Positions 62,374 to 64,000 of a stretch of 64,000 nt of DNA are shown here, one piece after another. The stretch spans positions 1,240,001-1,304,000 of the forward strand of contig JAHNUO010000004.1 in NCBI GenBank assembly GCA_019787685.1. Reading direction: 5' to 3'. A program made the position numbers and the translations under genes. The notes beneath the pieces are model-generated. The model searched no databases, had not been told where the DNA came from, and saw only the letters and a list, made by a program, of their open reading frames with translations. Origin of the DNA: Chiua virens. Lineage: Eukaryota > Basidiomycota > Agaricomycetes > Boletales > Boletaceae. Position 1 is the stretch's first letter, and the number at the start of each line of letters is the position of its first letter.

Positions 62374-64000
62374 CTAGGCAAAGTACATCAAATCATTCTT
62401 CTTCTTACTTTGCACTACACGCGAATGAACATTAGTCGTGTCAATGCAACGGACCAAGCCTTGAAAACTTACCCTCTGCGATACCACTCAGGAAGTGTTC
62501 ATGTGTCAACTTCGTCGCACCCTCCCGTAGAGCAATCATACCAGCCTCCACACACGTTGCCTTGAGTTGTGCACCATTGAACTCGTCCGTACTGCGAGCA
62601 AGTTCTTCAAAGTTGACGTCGGGACTGACGGTCATCTTGCGAGAGTGAATCTCAAGAATACGAGCTCGAGCCGTCTCGTTCGGTAAGGGGAATTCGATCT
62701 TGCGGTCTAATCGACCAGAACGGAGGAGGGCAGGATCGAGAATATCGATACGGTTCGTAGCAGCAATAACCTGAACATTTCACGAGTTCAATATCAAGTC
62801 ATCGCCAAGGATGACGCTGAAGAGGCTTGCCTTTATACGTGAATCACTGGAGAATCCATCTAATTGGTTAAGAAGTTCTAACATCGTTCGCTGTACCTCG
62901 CGATCTCCACTCTTCTCAGAGTCAAACCGCTTGGTACCGATGGCGTCAAGTTCATCGATGAAGATGATAGCTGGTGCCTTTTCCTTGGCAAGTTCAAAGG
63001 CGTCACGAACTAATTTGGCACCATCACCAATGAACATCTGCACCAGCGAAGGCCCAGCAAGCTTAAGGTAACAAGCTTTGGTTTGCGCGGCACAAGCACG
63101 AGCGAGAAGTGTCTTCCCAGTACCTACATGATTGTTGGTGCGTCAGGAAGGATATCGGAGAGAACCGACGTACCAGGGGGGCCGTACATGAGACAACCTT
63201 TGGGTGGCTTTATACCAAGGGTCTTGAATTTTTCTGCCTGCTCCATCGGCAACACGATCGCTTCTACCAATTCTTCGATCTGCTTCTCCAAACCACCAAT
63301 ATCCGTATAAGTTTCAGTAGGACGCTCGTCAACCTCCATTGCCTTGACCCGAGAGTCAAATTCCGTTGGAAGCTTGTCTAGAATGAGATAAGAGTCCTTG
63401 TTGACGCCGACGAGATCGGCAGGCCTGAGTTCTTCGGGCGGAACGAGACCAATGAGTGGCAGGAACACGGTTTGTCGAGTCGATGTCTTGACGACGGCAC
63501 ATTTACCCTTGCGCATCGAGTCAAGGTCTTGGTTTGCACCATCCTCTTCAGACTCGGGGTCGACGTTGAGAATCTACAAAAGGGATTTAAGGGCGAACTG
63601 CGATGATGAAACGGGGCGTGTTTACCTCGACGACATTCCCAACGAGGTATGGAAGAACCTTGTTCTGTTTGATCTTTTCTCCGTTATCACGAATCTTTTC
63701 CTTCATGACGCTCTGCTCATGCTGAAGCCGCAATGTTTCTGACTTCATAACCTAATTGTGCATCCATACAGTCAGTCGATTAACACGTTTGATTGACCGC
63801 AAAACGCGGACCTTGATATCGTTTTCGATGAGACGTATCCTGGTCAGGATCTCATCAGTGCTCAGTGACAAGATTTCAGCGGGGATGTCGTCCCAGGTCT
63901 CTTCCGGGGGGTGATCTGGGGTAGTGTCCATGGGCGCATCCTGTGCTGGCGGGGTTGTAGTAGTAGACTGCGATTCTGGTTGCTTGTCCTGGGGGGGTAT
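62374..64000 (-). CDS. RPT5: 26S proteasome regulatory ATPase subunit RPT5, 5' partial
   Basis: AAA+ ATPase of the 19S base, which unfolds substrates and opens the 20S gate. The start lies beyond the window. Seen from the edge inward are an acidic/Pro-rich N-terminus ([20 protein letters not shown]), a coiled coil ([20 protein letters not shown]) and the OB region ([20 protein letters not shown]). Then [20 protein letters not shown] and Walker A GPPGTGKT, split by an intron after GPP. Walker B is [16 protein letters not shown], then [20 protein letters not shown]. The last intron joins LSGIAE to [13 protein letters not shown], a C-terminal motif related to the HbYX gate-opening tail with Phe in the second-last place. 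The gene looks intact. Confidence 0.95.

Overview
This window reads as nuclear DNA of a basidiomycete, most likely an Agaricomycete (mushroom-forming fungus). Genes are densely packed on both strands and cut by many 45-60 bp GT-AG introns. Gene contents, such as a Plavaka-type transposase, a coiled-coil F-box protein and an isopenicillin-N-synthase-like oxygenase, fit that group. Exon joins below were worked out by hand from splice signals, codon phase and remembered family conservation; no alignment was run.

Layout. 1-12.3 kb: housekeeping genes RRP36 (5' cut), a TCP11/SOK1-family gene, V-ATPase subunit B, tubulin cofactor D and a BUD22-like ribosome biogenesis gene. 12.5-20.5 kb: a small MYND-like zinc finger protein, a PP2C phosphatase, a NUDCD1-like gene and an aldo-keto reductase. 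Many reading-frame breaks cluster in this stretch, so it is either decaying or poorly sequenced. 20.2-29.98 kb: SNIP1/Pml1-like FHA splicing factor, 2OG-Fe(II) oxygenase, an unknown membrane protein, a membrane-anchored Cu/Zn superoxide dismutase, a VAP/Scs2 ER protein, an ABM-like protein and the mitochondrial phosphate carrier. 30-43.7 kb: MSH5, prohibitin 2, a PQ-loop vacuolar transporter, an F-box protein, a G-patch protein, tRNA-Leu(CAA) with an intron, and a YPK1/SGK-type kinase. 44.1-49.1 kb: a full-length MDR-type ABC transporter.

49.1-62.4 kb is the accessory region. An apparently intact 1023-aa Plavaka transposase lies head to head with two unidentified genes on the other strand (52.1-58.6 kb). 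A broken alpha/beta-hydrolase gene follows. Two diverged direct copies of an unidentified sequence of about 1 kb lie outside these, at about 49.8-50.8 and 60.5-61.4 kb. From 62.4 kb to the end is RPT5 of the 26S proteasome (5' cut).

The best candidates for something not well described are the three-gene Plavaka neighbourhood, the tight cluster of frame breaks at 15.5-20.5 kb, and the superoxide dismutase with a hydrophobic segment at each end.
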